Positions 42,147 to 51,335 of a stretch of 64,000 bases of DNA are shown here, piece by piece. Both the position numbers and the translations under genes were made by a program. Under the pieces are notes generated by a model that saw nothing but the letters and a program-made list of their open reading frames with translations, was not told the origin of the DNA and ran no database searches. The stretch lies in the NCBI GenBank assembly GCA_964433675.1, contig CAYSSJ010000014.1, positions 5,938 to 69,937 on the forward strand, given 5' to 3'. This DNA comes from CAYSSJ01 sp964433675. Its GTDB lineage: Bacteria; Cloacimonadota; Cloacimonadia; Cloacimonadales; TCS61. Each line of letters begins with the position of its first letter. The first letter of the stretch is position 1.

Positions 42147-45020
42147 ATGAAAAAATATACTATATTAGCAATCCTAATACTTGCATTCTCTATTTTATCG
42201 GCTTCTCAGTATCTCGGCATTGTCAAGATCGCAGACATTGATGATGAAGCTCAATTTGAAAAGCTGAAGCTACCGTATTATCATCATTTCGGAGATGCTT
42301 TGCTTGTCGGATTGGATGATGATTCTGTAGAACAACTTAGAGATACACGTTTTCAAATCATAGATGATAACGCCTGGGAGAAGCAATACTATTTACTGAC
42401 ATCCTACAAACCACAACCAACTGCCATCCCATCAAATTGGGGTGACATATTATATCAGGACGATCATGTGATACTGGTTGCGACCGATAGAAGTCTGGAT
42501 AGCGAACTTTCATTTTCAGAATATTCTTTCACCCGCCTCTACCCTATTCCAAAGTATTTCGATGCAACTCGCCATATTGGCAGATCCGTTCACACTCACA
42601 GAACTCAGGTGCAAGACATGGTTGATTCGGTCAATGCAGATACTCTGGCTTCTTATATACAAAGTCTGCAAGATTTTGAAACCCGCTACTGGAATGCTCC
42701 TAACCGCGATGAAGTGGCTAATTGGATAAAAGGAGAGTTTGAACGGTTTGGATATACCGATGTAGTCTTGGATTCTTTTTATTATAACAACACCTGGCAG
42801 AAGAATGTGGTTGCCACTATCGAAGGCAACGTAGATCCGGATGTTGTTATCATTCTCGGTGCTCATCATGATTCTATCATTTTCAATCAATACGGAAATC
42901 CGATGATAACAGCTCCCGGTGCTGATGATAATGGCAGTGGAACAGCTGCTGTACTGGAAATAGCTCGCATATTCAAAGAACACGACTATCAGCCTCCAGT
43001 AACTTACCGATTTGCTACTTTCGCCGCCGAAGAAGCCGGACTGCATGGTAGTCATCACTATGCTGAGCAAGCTTTGCAAAATGACATGAATATTTTGGCT
43101 ATGATAAACCAAGATATGATAAGTTATACTACTGGAACACCCTCCTCTTGGACAATGAAGATCCATCCTTATACCGGCAGTGAAACACTCACCCAAACGG
43201 TAGAGGAGATGACACCACTTTATACTGATCTGAACTTATCTTATGGTAGTTATAACACGCCGGGTTCGGATAGTTATGCATTTTGGGTAAGAGGTTTTCA
43301 ATCTATCTTCCTTTTTGAACATCACTTCAACCCCTACTATCATAGTCCACAGGATCTGATTATTCACACTACTCCCGAGTATTGTGCCGAGATCGTCAAA
43401 GTAAGCTTGGCTTCCAGTATAGCGATCATAGATTATCCGCTGCCCCCAAGTAACTTGCATTTAGCAGATCCAGGTAGCGGCGATGCTCTGGTAGCCAGCT
43501 GGTCTCCTCCGGTCACTTCTAATTATGATGGCTTCAATGTTTTTGTGGGCACACAATCCGGACAATACTCAGATGATTTTACTACCCAAGATACCACTTT
43601 TACCATAGAAGGTCTGCAAGAAGGAACTTTGTATTATGTTGGTGTCTCATCATATTCGGATGAGGGATTCGAAAGTCCCATAGTAGAACGTTCGCATACT
43701 CCTCTATCTGTACCTCGTATACCGGAAAATGTTCGAGATTTCCCCTCTGAAACTTCTGTAGTTCTCTCTTGGGATGAAAACACAGAGCTCGATTTTGCCG
43801 GTTATAATGTCTATCGTTCAGAAATCGAGGGAGAAATTGGTGAGATTTTTAATAATGAACTACTAACTGAACCCACTTTTGAAGATACCGATATGGAAGC
43901 TGGAAATTACTATTATTATACGATTACAGCTCAGGATCTAGATGGAAACGAGAGTGAGGGAAGCGAGCAGATTCGCTCCCGATTGATCACTCTCGATCAG
44001 GGGATTTTGATTGTAAATAGCAGTCCGGACGGTACCGGTTCTATCGGTTCTCCTACGCATGAGGACTTGGAGAATTTCTATAGTTACCTTTTGGATGGTT
44101 ATCAAAGTGAGGTTTATGGGTTAGATGAGATGGGCGATATCAAGCTTGCCGATCTTGGTGCCTATTCCAGTATAGTTTGGCAAGCAGATTCCAGACTAAT
44201 CAATCCGTTTGCTAATCCGGTTGTCACAGATTTGACACAGTATCTTGAACATGGCGGCAATCTGTTGGTATCTTCATTCTTTCCCACCAAATTGTTTGCT
44301 GGTACCGGCGGCTATCCCAGCAATTTTGAACCGGGGCAACTGATCTATGACTATCTAAAGATAGAAAGTACCGACTATTCTCAAGCAGCTTACTTCAATG
44401 AAGCGATTTCAGCCGGTGAATACTCATCACTCGAGATTGACCCTGAAAAAGCACTACCTACAGCAAATCACCATATACCCTTCATCAGTGTTATATCTCC
44501 AACACCGGATGCAAGTGCGATCTTCTTGTATGGCAGTGGTTTCGATCCATCCTCTCCACAGGGTTCACTGTTTGGATTACCGGTTGGTATCGAATATCTG
44601 GGCGATGATTACAATTTGGTTATGCTCAGCTTCCCACTTTATTATACCGTTAGCACTCAGGCTAAGAGTTTTGTTGATTATGTCCTTACCGAAAAATTCG
44701 CAGAAGAAGTCTCCGCTGATCCGCAAGATCTCGTTCATAAACCTAATACACGCCTGCATCCGAACTATCCCAACCCATTCAATCCGGAAACTACAATCTC
44801 ATTTCATATTGCTTCGGAAGGTAACGTAAAACTCGATATCTACAATGTCAAAGGGCAACTAGTTACTACTTTGATAGATAAGAACATGTCGGCAGGAACA
44901 CATCAAATCGTTTGGGATGGCAAAGATGGTAATGGGAGCCACGCTAGTAGCGGAGTATATCTGTACAGATTGAAAACTGCAGATCATCAAAGTTCCAGAA
45001 AGATGATCTTGCTGAAATAA
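42147..45020 (+). CDS. Secreted M28-family aminopeptidase-like protein with FnIII and C-terminal sorting domain
   Basis: 957 residues with a signal peptide. The M28 zinc-peptidase domain (about 165-425) has GAHHDS (about 240), PGADDNGSGTAAVLE and FAAEEAGLHGSHHY, the dinuclear zinc ligands and catalytic Glu. Two fibronectin type III-like domains follow (from about 430 and 522), then a Rossmann/GATase-like region (GILIVNSSPDG, about 617-860), and finally a FlgD-like/sorting domain beginning NYPNPFNPETTISF (about 872). The start at 42147 has GGAGG just upstream. It probably degrades external peptides for amino-acid fermentation. Its 3' part is nearly identical to the next gene. Confidence 0.88.
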   Translation: MKKYTILAILILAFSILSASQYLGIVKIADIDDEAQFEKLKLPYYHHFGDALLVGLDDDSVEQLRDTRFQIIDDNAWEKQYYLLTSYKPQPTAIPSNWGDILYQDDHVILVATDRSLDSELSFSEYSFTRLYPIPKYFDATRHIGRSVHTHRTQVQDMVDSVNADTLASYIQSLQDFETRYWNAPNRDEVANWIKGEFERFGYTDVVLDSFYYNNTWQKNVVATIEGNVDPDVVIILGAHHDSIIFNQYGNPMITAPGADDNGSGTAAVLEIARIFKEHDYQPPVTYRFATFAAEEAGLHGSHHYAEQALQNDMNILAMINQDMISYTTGTPSSWTMKIHPYTGSETLTQTVEEMTPLYTDLNLSYGSYNTPGSDSYAFWVRGFQSIFLFEHHFNPYYHSPQDLIIHTTPEYCAEIVKVSLASSIAIIDYPLPPSNLHLADPGSGDALVASWSPPVTSNYDGFNVFVGTQSGQYSDDFTTQDTTFTIEGLQEGTLYYVGVSSYSDEGFESPIVERSHTPLSVPRIPENVRDFPSETSVVLSWDENTELDFAGYNVYRSEIEGEIGEIFNNELLTEPTFEDTDMEAGNYYYYTITAQDLDGNESEGSEQIRSRLITLDQGILIVNSSPDGTGSIGSPTHEDLENFYSYLLDGYQSEVYGLDEMGDIKLADLGAYSSIVWQADSRLINPFANPVVTDLTQYLEHGGNLLVSSFFPTKLFAGTGGYPSNFEPGQLIYDYLKIESTDYSQAAYFNEAISAGEYSSLEIDPEKALPTANHHIPFISVISPTPDASAIFLYGSGFDPSSPQGSLFGLPVGIEYLGDDYNLVMLSFPLYYTVSTQAKSFVDYVLTEKFAEEVSADPQDLVHKPNTRLHPNYPNPFNPETTISFHIASEGNVKLDIYNVKGQLVTTLIDKNMSAGTHQIVWDGKDGNGSHASSGVYLYRLKTADHQSSRKMILLK
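43723..45020. repeat. Duplicated 3' tract, copy 1
   Basis: Aligns with 46825-48122 at a constant offset of 3102 bases. From about 43941 to 44887 the two look identical base for base; before and after that a few scattered differences appear (for example TCG/CTG in the codons after AACATG). Confidence 0.9.
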
Positions 45021-45242
45021 TAGCTCAGAGATACTCTCGACTAAGCACAATAGGAGTTATTAGCAGTAATCTAATATGAATAGCATAGCAAAAATGAAGT
45101 GTTCATTCTGGATAATGTAAGCAAAAGTGAATGCGAGAAAAAAGTTTTCAAAGCATTATATGCCTGTTATCTAAGCAGATAAGAAACTCGCATGTTAGGA
45201 ATGATTATTGCATAGTTAAATTGATTGAATGGGAGGATATGA

Positions 45243-48122
45243 ATGAAGAAAGTTACTATTATTTTTATCATGATATTCCATGTTATTTTATGCTTTGCTA
45301 ATATTGATCTGGCTATTATTGATCTTAGCAAAATAGAAGATGTTAGCATTTTGGAAAAACCTTCCCTATTCATTTTTCATCAAACCCCAAACTTTTTATT
45401 GGTAGAAGCAAATGAAGAACTAATTGAGCTAGAGATAGAATTATACTACATAGATAGAAATGCGAATTTCGATACTAATTATTACTATCTGATATATCCG
45501 AGAATCAGTAGGGATAATTATCTTAGTTTACAGGACTTTGGGAAGATCATTTTCGATTCTCGAGACTTTATCCTATTCAAATCAATGCATGATATAGATA
45601 TCCAATTAGCGAAATATACTCAAGGCTTCTATCGAATAAAAAAAGATAGCAGAAAATGCTTCGAAAGTGTTTTGCGTTATCCTCCCGGATTTAACATCGA
45701 TTATGATCCTCAATTAGCCCAAATGTTGGATAGTATCAATCCTGACAGTCTCGCAAATTTCATTCAGAATTTGGAGGATTTCGAAACTAGGTATTACCTC
45801 GCTCCCAACCAGAATGAAGTAGTAGATTGGATAAAAGGGGAATTTCAAAGATTTGGTTATACCAATGTTGTTCTCGATTCATTTTTATATGATTACACTT
45901 GGCAGAAAAATGTCGTTGCCACACTAGAAGGAGATGAGTATCCTGAATATTCAATAGTGATCGGTGCTCATCATGATTCGATCGTAGAACAAGGAGACCC
46001 CATGTTATTAGCTCCCGGTGCTGATGATAATGGCAGTGGAGTAGCAGCAGTATTGGAAATGGCACGCATTTTCAAAACGTTTGATTATCAACCTTCCGTC
46101 ACCTTCCACTTTATCACTTTTGCAGCAGAAGAAATCGGTCTGCACGGCAGTAATGATTGGGCTGCTAATGCCAGCGCTGCTGATAAGAATCTAATCGCTA
46201 TGATCAATATGGATATGATTGCTTACATTGATGAACCTATCGGAGATTGGAGTCTCAAGATCAGACCTTATACCGGAGGTGAGAACTTAAATCATGCCAT
46301 CGAGCAGGTAATTCCGCTATATACCAACCTTTCCTATTTCTATGATAATTATAACTTGCCTTATTCCGACGGTTTTTCATTCTATTTTTATGGCTTTCCT
46401 ACTATCTCACTGCACGAACCGATACACAATCCCTATTATCATACCATAAATGATCTTTTGATTCATTTGAATCTGGATTATTGTAAGCAAATAGTAAATG
46501 CAAGTATGGGAACGGCTATCACTATTTTAGACTATCCGATCCCACCGACAGACTATGAGCTGATATGCCTGGGAACCGGCGAAGATATTTTGGTATCATG
46601 GCAACCACCACCTATTGGAAATTATGATGGTTTCAAAATCTATGTCGGTACAAGCTCGGGAAGTTATAGTGAAACATATTATGTAGATACTTCTCCTTTT
46701 ACTATCACTGATTTGGTTGATGGTACTCAGTATTTCATTGGCATATCAACATACAGAGACGATAATGGAACCGAAAGTACTATCCTGGAAAAATCTATAA
46801 CGCCCTACCTTGTACCCCGTCCACCGGAAAATGTTCAAGATTTCCCCTCTGAAAATTCTGTAGTTCTCACTTGGGATGAGAACACAGAGCTCGATCTTGC
46901 CGGTTATAATGTCTATCGTTCAGAAATCGAGGGAGAAATTGGTGAGATTGTTAATGATGAGCTGCTCACTGAACCTACTTTTGAAGATACCGAGATGGAA
47001 GCTGGAAGTTACTATTATTATACGATTACTGCTCAGGATTTAGATGGAAACGAGAGTGAGGGAAGCGAGCAGATTCGCTCCCGATTGATCACTCTCGATC
47101 AGGGGATTTTGATTGTAAATAGCAGTCCGGACGGTACCGGTTCTATCGGTTCTCCTACGCATGAGGACTTGGAGAATTTCTATAGTTACCTTTTGGATGG
47201 TTATCAAAGTGAGGTTTATGGGTTAGATGAGATGGGCGATATCAAGCTTGCCGATCTTGGTGCCTATTCCAGTATAGTTTGGCAAGCAGATTCCAGACTA
47301 ATCAATCCGTTTGCTAATCCGGTTGTCACAGATTTGACACAGTATCTTGAACATGGCGGCAATCTGTTGGTATCTTCATTCTTTCCCACCAAATTGTTTG
47401 CTGGTACCGGCGGCTATCCCAGCAATTTTGAACCGGGGCAACTGATCTATGACTATCTAAAGATAGAAAGTACCGACTATTCTCAAGCAGCTTACTTCAA
47501 TGAAGCGATTTCAGCCGGTGAATACTCATCACTCGAGATTGACCCTGAAAAAGCACTACCTACAGCAAATCACCATATACCCTTCATCAGTGTTATATCT
47601 CCAACACCGGATGCAAGTGCGATCTTCTTGTATGGCAGTGGTTTCGATCCATCCTCTCCACAGGGTTCACTGTTTGGATTACCGGTTGGTATCGAATATC
47701 TGGGCGATGATTACAATTTGGTTATGCTCAGCTTCCCACTTTATTATACCGTTAGCACTCAGGCTAAGAGTTTTGTTGATTATGTCCTTACCGAAAAATT
47801 CGCAGAAGAAGTCTCCGCTGATCCGCAAGATCTCGTTCATAAACCTAATACACGCCTGCATCCGAACTATCCCAACCCATTCAATCCGGAAACTACAATC
47901 TCATTTCATATTGCTTCGGAAGGTAACGTAAAACTCGATATCTACAATGTCAAAGGGCAACTAGTTACTACTTTGATAGATAAGAACATGCTGGCAGGAA
48001 CACATCAAATCGTTTGGGATGGCAAAGATAGTAATGAGAACCACGCTAGTAGCGGAGTATATCTGTACAGATTGAAAACTGTAGATCATCAAAGTTCCAG
48101 AAAGATGATCTTGCTGAAATAA
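45243..48122 (+). CDS. Second secreted M28 peptidase paralog
   Basis: 959 residues, same layout as the 42.1-kb gene: signal peptide, M28 domain (GAHHDS about 241, PGADDNGSGVAAVLE, FAAEEIGLHGSNDW), two FnIII-like domains, GATase-like region and the NYPNPFNPETT sorting domain. The N-terminal 500 residues have clearly diverged from the first paralog, while the C-terminal 400 are almost identical. GGGAGG lies before ATG 45243. It converges on the CC-motif gene with one base between. Confidence 0.88.
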   Translation: MKKVTIIFIMIFHVILCFANIDLAIIDLSKIEDVSILEKPSLFIFHQTPNFLLVEANEELIELEIELYYIDRNANFDTNYYYLIYPRISRDNYLSLQDFGKIIFDSRDFILFKSMHDIDIQLAKYTQGFYRIKKDSRKCFESVLRYPPGFNIDYDPQLAQMLDSINPDSLANFIQNLEDFETRYYLAPNQNEVVDWIKGEFQRFGYTNVVLDSFLYDYTWQKNVVATLEGDEYPEYSIVIGAHHDSIVEQGDPMLLAPGADDNGSGVAAVLEMARIFKTFDYQPSVTFHFITFAAEEIGLHGSNDWAANASAADKNLIAMINMDMIAYIDEPIGDWSLKIRPYTGGENLNHAIEQVIPLYTNLSYFYDNYNLPYSDGFSFYFYGFPTISLHEPIHNPYYHTINDLLIHLNLDYCKQIVNASMGTAITILDYPIPPTDYELICLGTGEDILVSWQPPPIGNYDGFKIYVGTSSGSYSETYYVDTSPFTITDLVDGTQYFIGISTYRDDNGTESTILEKSITPYLVPRPPENVQDFPSENSVVLTWDENTELDLAGYNVYRSEIEGEIGEIVNDELLTEPTFEDTEMEAGSYYYYTITAQDLDGNESEGSEQIRSRLITLDQGILIVNSSPDGTGSIGSPTHEDLENFYSYLLDGYQSEVYGLDEMGDIKLADLGAYSSIVWQADSRLINPFANPVVTDLTQYLEHGGNLLVSSFFPTKLFAGTGGYPSNFEPGQLIYDYLKIESTDYSQAAYFNEAISAGEYSSLEIDPEKALPTANHHIPFISVISPTPDASAIFLYGSGFDPSSPQGSLFGLPVGIEYLGDDYNLVMLSFPLYYTVSTQAKSFVDYVLTEKFAEEVSADPQDLVHKPNTRLHPNYPNPFNPETTISFHIASEGNVKLDIYNVKGQLVTTLIDKNMLAGTHQIVWDGKDSNENHASSGVYLYRLKTVDHQSSRKMILLK
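46825..48122. repeat. Duplicated 3' tract, copy 2
   Basis: Partner of 43723-45020. Divergent 5' halves with an identical 3' core point to gene conversion or a recent unequal exchange rather than an old simple duplication. Confidence 0.9.
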
Positions 48123-48123
48123 G

Positions 48124-48438
48124 CTATGGATCATTCTGTAAACTGATTATACATTCACCCAAAGGTGCCAACCAGAAGGAAAATTTATAGCCGCTGTTCT
48201 CATGGATTAATTGATCCTGAATATAGATGCGAATGTCATTATAGTGAACAATGCTGTATTGCTCTTCATCCTCTTGGGGGATCATATCTTGCGGTGCAAC
48301 CATCCGACCGGACGGCAATTTCTCTGCTCTACAGCAGCCTTGGATGACATAATACTCTCCGATTGAGAGTACTCCCCCATGTCTTTTTATATATTCATAC
48401 AACCGATTCCCCAATTCTATTGAAATCTTCTTGTCCAT
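48124..48438 (-). CDS. Small CC-motif protein (possible CC/Se-motif, HesB-like family)
   Basis: 104 residues. KISIELGNRLYEYIKRHGG, then VIQGCC (Cys34-Cys35 region) and a C-terminal beta segment (YKFSFWLAPLGECIISL) match my memory of the small family in which a Cys-Cys or Cys-Sec pair is conserved; function unknown, perhaps metal or redox. It is the last gene of the right-hand antiporter segment, sharing a base with the next gene's stop codon. Confidence 0.45.
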   Translation of the reverse strand: MDKKISIELGNRLYEYIKRHGGVLSIGEYYVIQGCCRAEKLPSGRMVAPQDMIPQEDEEQYSIVHYNDIRIYIQDQLIHENSGYKFSFWLAPLGECIISLQNDP

Positions 48439-48686
48439 TATTCACTCCGAATAAACTTCATGCCGATAACGGTTAAGAATACTACCATCACTTCCAAAAC
48501 CGTATCCAGAATACGTGGTCCCAAATAAATCGTCGTCACCATATTTCTGATATTCATAGTCTTAGCTATACTCTCAAAATCCAGTACCTCTTCGTGAAAA
48601 ATCAGATCAATATCCTGAAGATAAATGTAGATGGCTACGAATATGATAGCCAGAACGATCCCGACAAATATGTCAAACTTCTTCAT
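48438..48686 (-). CDS. MbhE/MrpA-C-terminal-like antiporter subunit
   Basis: 82 residues, two helices. The stretch NMVTTIYLGPRILDTVLEVM matches the conserved N-x-VT-x-I...R-x-x-DT-x-x-E pattern of the MrpA C-terminal/MbhE module. Encoded separately, as in archaeal Mbh/Mrp clusters, instead of fused to a large MrpA. Overlaps mrpB by 14 bases. Confidence 0.75.
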   Translation of the reverse strand: MKKFDIFVGIVLAIIFVAIYIYLQDIDLIFHEEVLDFESIAKTMNIRNMVTTIYLGPRILDTVLEVMVVFLTVIGMKFIRSE

Positions 48687-49095
48687 AATCCCACTCGATA
48701 AAATGGCGGAATATCAAGATAATGGAGCCCGCCACTTCTGTATAAATAGCAAAATTCAAAATCCAGATAAATACATTGGTAAATACTTCTGAACTGGAAA
48801 AGTAACCGTACATATCTCCGAACAAAAACCCGGTTTTAGAAAAACTGTAAATTAAGGCTGAAAATATTATTATTATTCCAAAAAACTCAAGCCAATTGTA
48901 TATCTTGTTTGTGAAAAGTCGCTGTTCAAATACCAATTCGAATATAACTACAATAGTTCCGAAGATAACTCCGGCCTGAAAACCACCACCCGGATACACT
49001 GCCCCATAAGAGAACATATAGAAACTGAATAACATAATGAAGGGGAATAATTTGGAAATTGTCGATCTCAAAATTACCGATTCTTTTAGCTCCAT
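48673..49095 (-). CDS. mrpB: Mrp antiporter subunit B
   Basis: 140 residues with four helices and the MnhB signature SYGAVYPGGGFQAGVIFGTIVV near residues 30-50. Works with MrpC/D in the membrane complex. It starts three bases after the PII-like gene's stop codon. Confidence 0.88.
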   Translation of the reverse strand: MELKESVILRSTISKLFPFIMLFSFYMFSYGAVYPGGGFQAGVIFGTIVVIFELVFEQRLFTNKIYNWLEFFGIIIIFSALIYSFSKTGFLFGDMYGYFSSSEVFTNVFIWILNFAIYTEVAGSIILIFRHFIEWDYEEV

Positions 49096-49098
49096 CGT

Positions 49099-49437
49099 TT
49101 ATTCCTTTTCTTTCGGACCGATGTAATATGCGCAGGGAAAAGCCATAAGCATTCCTGTATTCTTTTCAGAGAAATCTATACCATCTTTTTTACACACTTT
49201 CTCAAATCTTTGGATGATATCAAAATCCGGCACATAGCATATGCAGGTTTTATTGTAGACCAGTTCTTTCCCAAAAAGCCCCTCGACCGCTGAATACAAA
49301 GGTACAGTCTGTGCTGCCACATTCTCTATGCCTTCGCCATCCAGCACAGTACAATCGTACAACTCAAACTCGATCAAAGTCGATACCAACTTCTTCAACA
49401 GTTTCTCGTTTTTTAAGACAATTATCATTATATACAT
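49099..49437 (-). CDS. PII-like signalling protein inside the antiporter operon
   Basis: 112 residues, soluble. MIIVLKNEKLLKKLVSTLIEF and TVLDGEGIENVAA match the start of the PII/GlnB-like ferredoxin fold (beta-1/alpha-1, then the loop before the T-loop), and NKTCICYVPD the third strand. The T-loop Tyr region of GlnB is not seen. It would bind a small effector and regulate a partner, here probably the antiporter or the EIIA-like neighbour. Ribosome site is weak; ATG 49428 is an alternative start. Confidence 0.6.
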   Translation of the reverse strand: MYIMIIVLKNEKLLKKLVSTLIEFELYDCTVLDGEGIENVAAQTVPLYSAVEGLFGKELVYNKTCICYVPDFDIIQRFEKVCKKDGIDFSEKNTGMLMAFPCAYYIGPKEKE

Positions 49438-49445
49438 AAGACAAA

Positions 49446-49892
49446 CTAAGAATTCTCTTCGAAATCTTTGATAAATGCAACGACCTGTTTCTTGTCTAAG
49501 GATGAAAAGGCTTTTCTTGATCCTTGTTCTGATAACATCCGAGTGAGATGGGCGGTAAAACTGAGATAGGTTCTGCTCTTTGAATGTGGAGTCAGGATGC
49601 AGAATATTGTCTGAACTGCCGGTCCTTTGGTATATTTCAATTTTTTGGGCATCAATCCTATCGCGACATGGATATCATCTACAGCATCCAATCTGGCATG
49701 AGTCAAACAGTATCCTTTTCCTAAGTTCACATCTTTCATCTGACCGATCAATTCTCTTTTAATTTCGACTTTTTTCTCCGCTGGATAGTCCATAAGACAT
49801 GCATCCAAAAGCTTTTTGAGAATTGCCTCATGTTTACGTTCGTTTATAATGATGATATGTTCTTCATTAATAAAAGACAAAAGATTTACCAT
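49446..49892 (-). CDS. PTS EIIA (fructose/Ntr-type)-like protein inside the antiporter operon
   Basis: 148 residues. ILKKLLDACL followed by LIGQMKDVNLGKGYCLTHARLD keeps the EIIA-Ntr layout in which His in the G-x-x-x-x-H-A/G-R/K segment is phosphorylated; AVDDIHVAIGLM and TIFCILTP follow as the next strands. No EI or HPr gene is nearby. Similar domains regulate K+ and Na+ transporters elsewhere, so gating the antiporter is a reasonable inference. Confidence 0.7.
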   Translation of the reverse strand: MVNLLSFINEEHIIIINERKHEAILKKLLDACLMDYPAEKKVEIKRELIGQMKDVNLGKGYCLTHARLDAVDDIHVAIGLMPKKLKYTKGPAVQTIFCILTPHSKSRTYLSFTAHLTRMLSEQGSRKAFSSLDKKQVVAFIKDFEENS

Positions 49893-49894
49893 GA

Positions 49895-50143
49895 TTATTT
49901 TCCCTTCGTTTTTTTTATCGCTATCAAAAAGACCATCGTAGATAGACCCGTTCCCAAAGCAGCTTCAGTAATCGCTACATCCGGTGCTTTTAGCAAAAAA
50001 TATTTCAGTGCCATCATCATGCTGAATAAGCTGAGAGCTATTAATGAATAGATCATTTTTTTGGAAAAAACTACCAGCAAAACAGCAATCAGCAGAAACA
50101 GAGTGATCAAATCGCTGAAACGGATCAGATCAGGAGTTATCAT
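49895..50143 (-). CDS. MbhD/DUF4040-like antiporter subunit
   Basis: 82 residues, three helices, with SLFSMMMALKYFLLKAPDVA and ITEAALGTGLST, the conserved APDVAITEAA motif of MbhD and the MrpA C-terminal region. Overlaps mrpG by 14 bases. Confidence 0.85.
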   Translation of the reverse strand: MITPDLIRFSDLITLFLLIAVLLVVFSKKMIYSLIALSLFSMMMALKYFLLKAPDVAITEAALGTGLSTMVFLIAIKKTKGK

Positions 50144-50429
50144 CCTCTTCCCCTTCCCTTACTTTCTTCAGATAAGAGAATCCCAACATATGTGCTACTA
50201 TCGGTGATGTGAAGTACAAAAATACGATTATCAATATATATTTGATTACAAACTCAAGTTGAAAATTATATAGCATCAGACCGATAATGATAGTAACCGC
50301 ACCTGTTACGCCACATTTGGTAGAAGCATGGAAGCGTAGCAGAATATCGGGAAAAATGATGGTTCCCAATATTCCGAAGACCATAACTCCCATACCAAGA
50401 ATTATCGCTATATATGCTAAGATAACCAT
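50130..50429 (-). CDS. mrpG: Mrp antiporter subunit G
   Basis: 99 residues, three helices; ILGTIIFPDILLRFHASTKC and GVTGAVTIIIGLML are the MrpG/MnhG motif. The start is ATG 50429, just past the mrpF stop; the longer frame to 50546 lies inside mrpF. Confidence 0.9.
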   Translation of the reverse strand: MVILAYIAIILGMGVMVFGILGTIIFPDILLRFHASTKCGVTGAVTIIIGLMLYNFQLEFVIKYILIIVFLYFTSPIVAHMLGFSYLKKVREGEEDDNS

Positions 50430-50431
50430 AA

Positions 50432-50674
50432 CTATTCCTCTGGAAAAAACTTGAGAAAAGCTACAATCTCTGAAAATGATAATAATGCATAAATAATGGC
50501 AATATCCAGATAAAAGCTCTTCTCGTATATAACCGCAATAGTGCACATAATTAATATGATGTGTACAGATACTAAGCTAATACTCATCAATTTATCGTAA
50601 AATGTAGGACCTTTGAGTAGTCTATACATGCTACACAACATCAAAAATGCCAGAACATACGGGATCAGCAACAT
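50432..50674 (-). CDS. mrpF: Mrp antiporter subunit F
   Basis: 80 residues with three helices; YRLLKGPTFYDKLMSISLVS is the MrpF motif, and the final helix has the acidic SFSEIVAF. Start overlaps the mrpE stop by one base. Confidence 0.88.
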   Translation of the reverse strand: MLLIPYVLAFLMLCSMYRLLKGPTFYDKLMSISLVSVHIILIMCTIAVIYEKSFYLDIAIIYALLSFSEIVAFLKFFPEE

Positions 50675-51189
50675 CAGCCAAAAATCCTGCTTAACATAAA
50701 TTCAAGATCATTCTTTATCATTCTGCCTGCTTTCAGACTGTTGTAAGTCTTCATATCAAACCAATGTACATAGATATGATTACCTTCCATCCACAAAGAT
50801 AGCGTACCCGGAACCAGACTGATGGTATTAGCCAGCAATGTGCGACCTATATTGGATCTTAATTTTGTTTTGATACGTACGATGCCGGGATTGTAATTGC
50901 CCGTTATCATCATCCTAATCAGAGCGATACTGCTAAGATAGCTTTGGATCATAACTATGAAGGCAAAGATAAAGATCAGATCGAAACGGAAGATAAAATC
51001 ACTGCGATGAAAAGTATCATGCTCGAAAAAAATCGGGAAAGAATATAAAACGGAGAGTAAAGAAGCAACTACTCCCAAAGCAAAAGCAGCAAAATGAATT
51101 TCCTGAGTGAAAATGCACCAAGCAATAAAAGAGAGTAATAATAGCGTAATCACTTGAACCACTGGCAGATCAAAACGTAACAACTTCAT
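50674..51189 (-). CDS. mrpE: Mrp antiporter subunit E
   Basis: 171 residues. N-terminal helices, then MIQSYLSSIALIRMMITGNYNPGIVRIKTKL and LLANTISLVPGTLSLWMEGN, the classical MrpE stretch. First gene of the antiporter operon. AAAAGGAG precedes the ATG at 51189. Confidence 0.9.
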   Translation of the reverse strand: MKLLRFDLPVVQVITLLLLSFIAWCIFTQEIHFAAFALGVVASLLSVLYSFPIFFEHDTFHRSDFIFRFDLIFIFAFIVMIQSYLSSIALIRMMITGNYNPGIVRIKTKLRSNIGRTLLANTISLVPGTLSLWMEGNHIYVHWFDMKTYNSLKAGRMIKNDLEFMLSRIFG

Positions 51190-51335
51190 TTTTACTCCTT
51201 TTGTAAATTAAGCTGCCCATAGGTTTTTATGTCAAGAATTTTTGCTTCTCTTCTTCCGCTCCCTTTCAATTTTCACAAAATTCCCGTCTTACTTACCGTG
51301 TCCTTCGCAGGCAAGTTGCCATCTTGCCCTACTTT

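Noticed and set aside
42516..43196. 226-codon minus-strand frame inside the first peptidase gene
   Set aside because: Shadow of the strongly supported M28 coding frame.
44398..44829. 143-codon frame that recurs at 47500-47931
   Set aside because: Its exact repetition only reflects the duplicated peptidase 3' tract, and it overlaps the sorting-domain frame.
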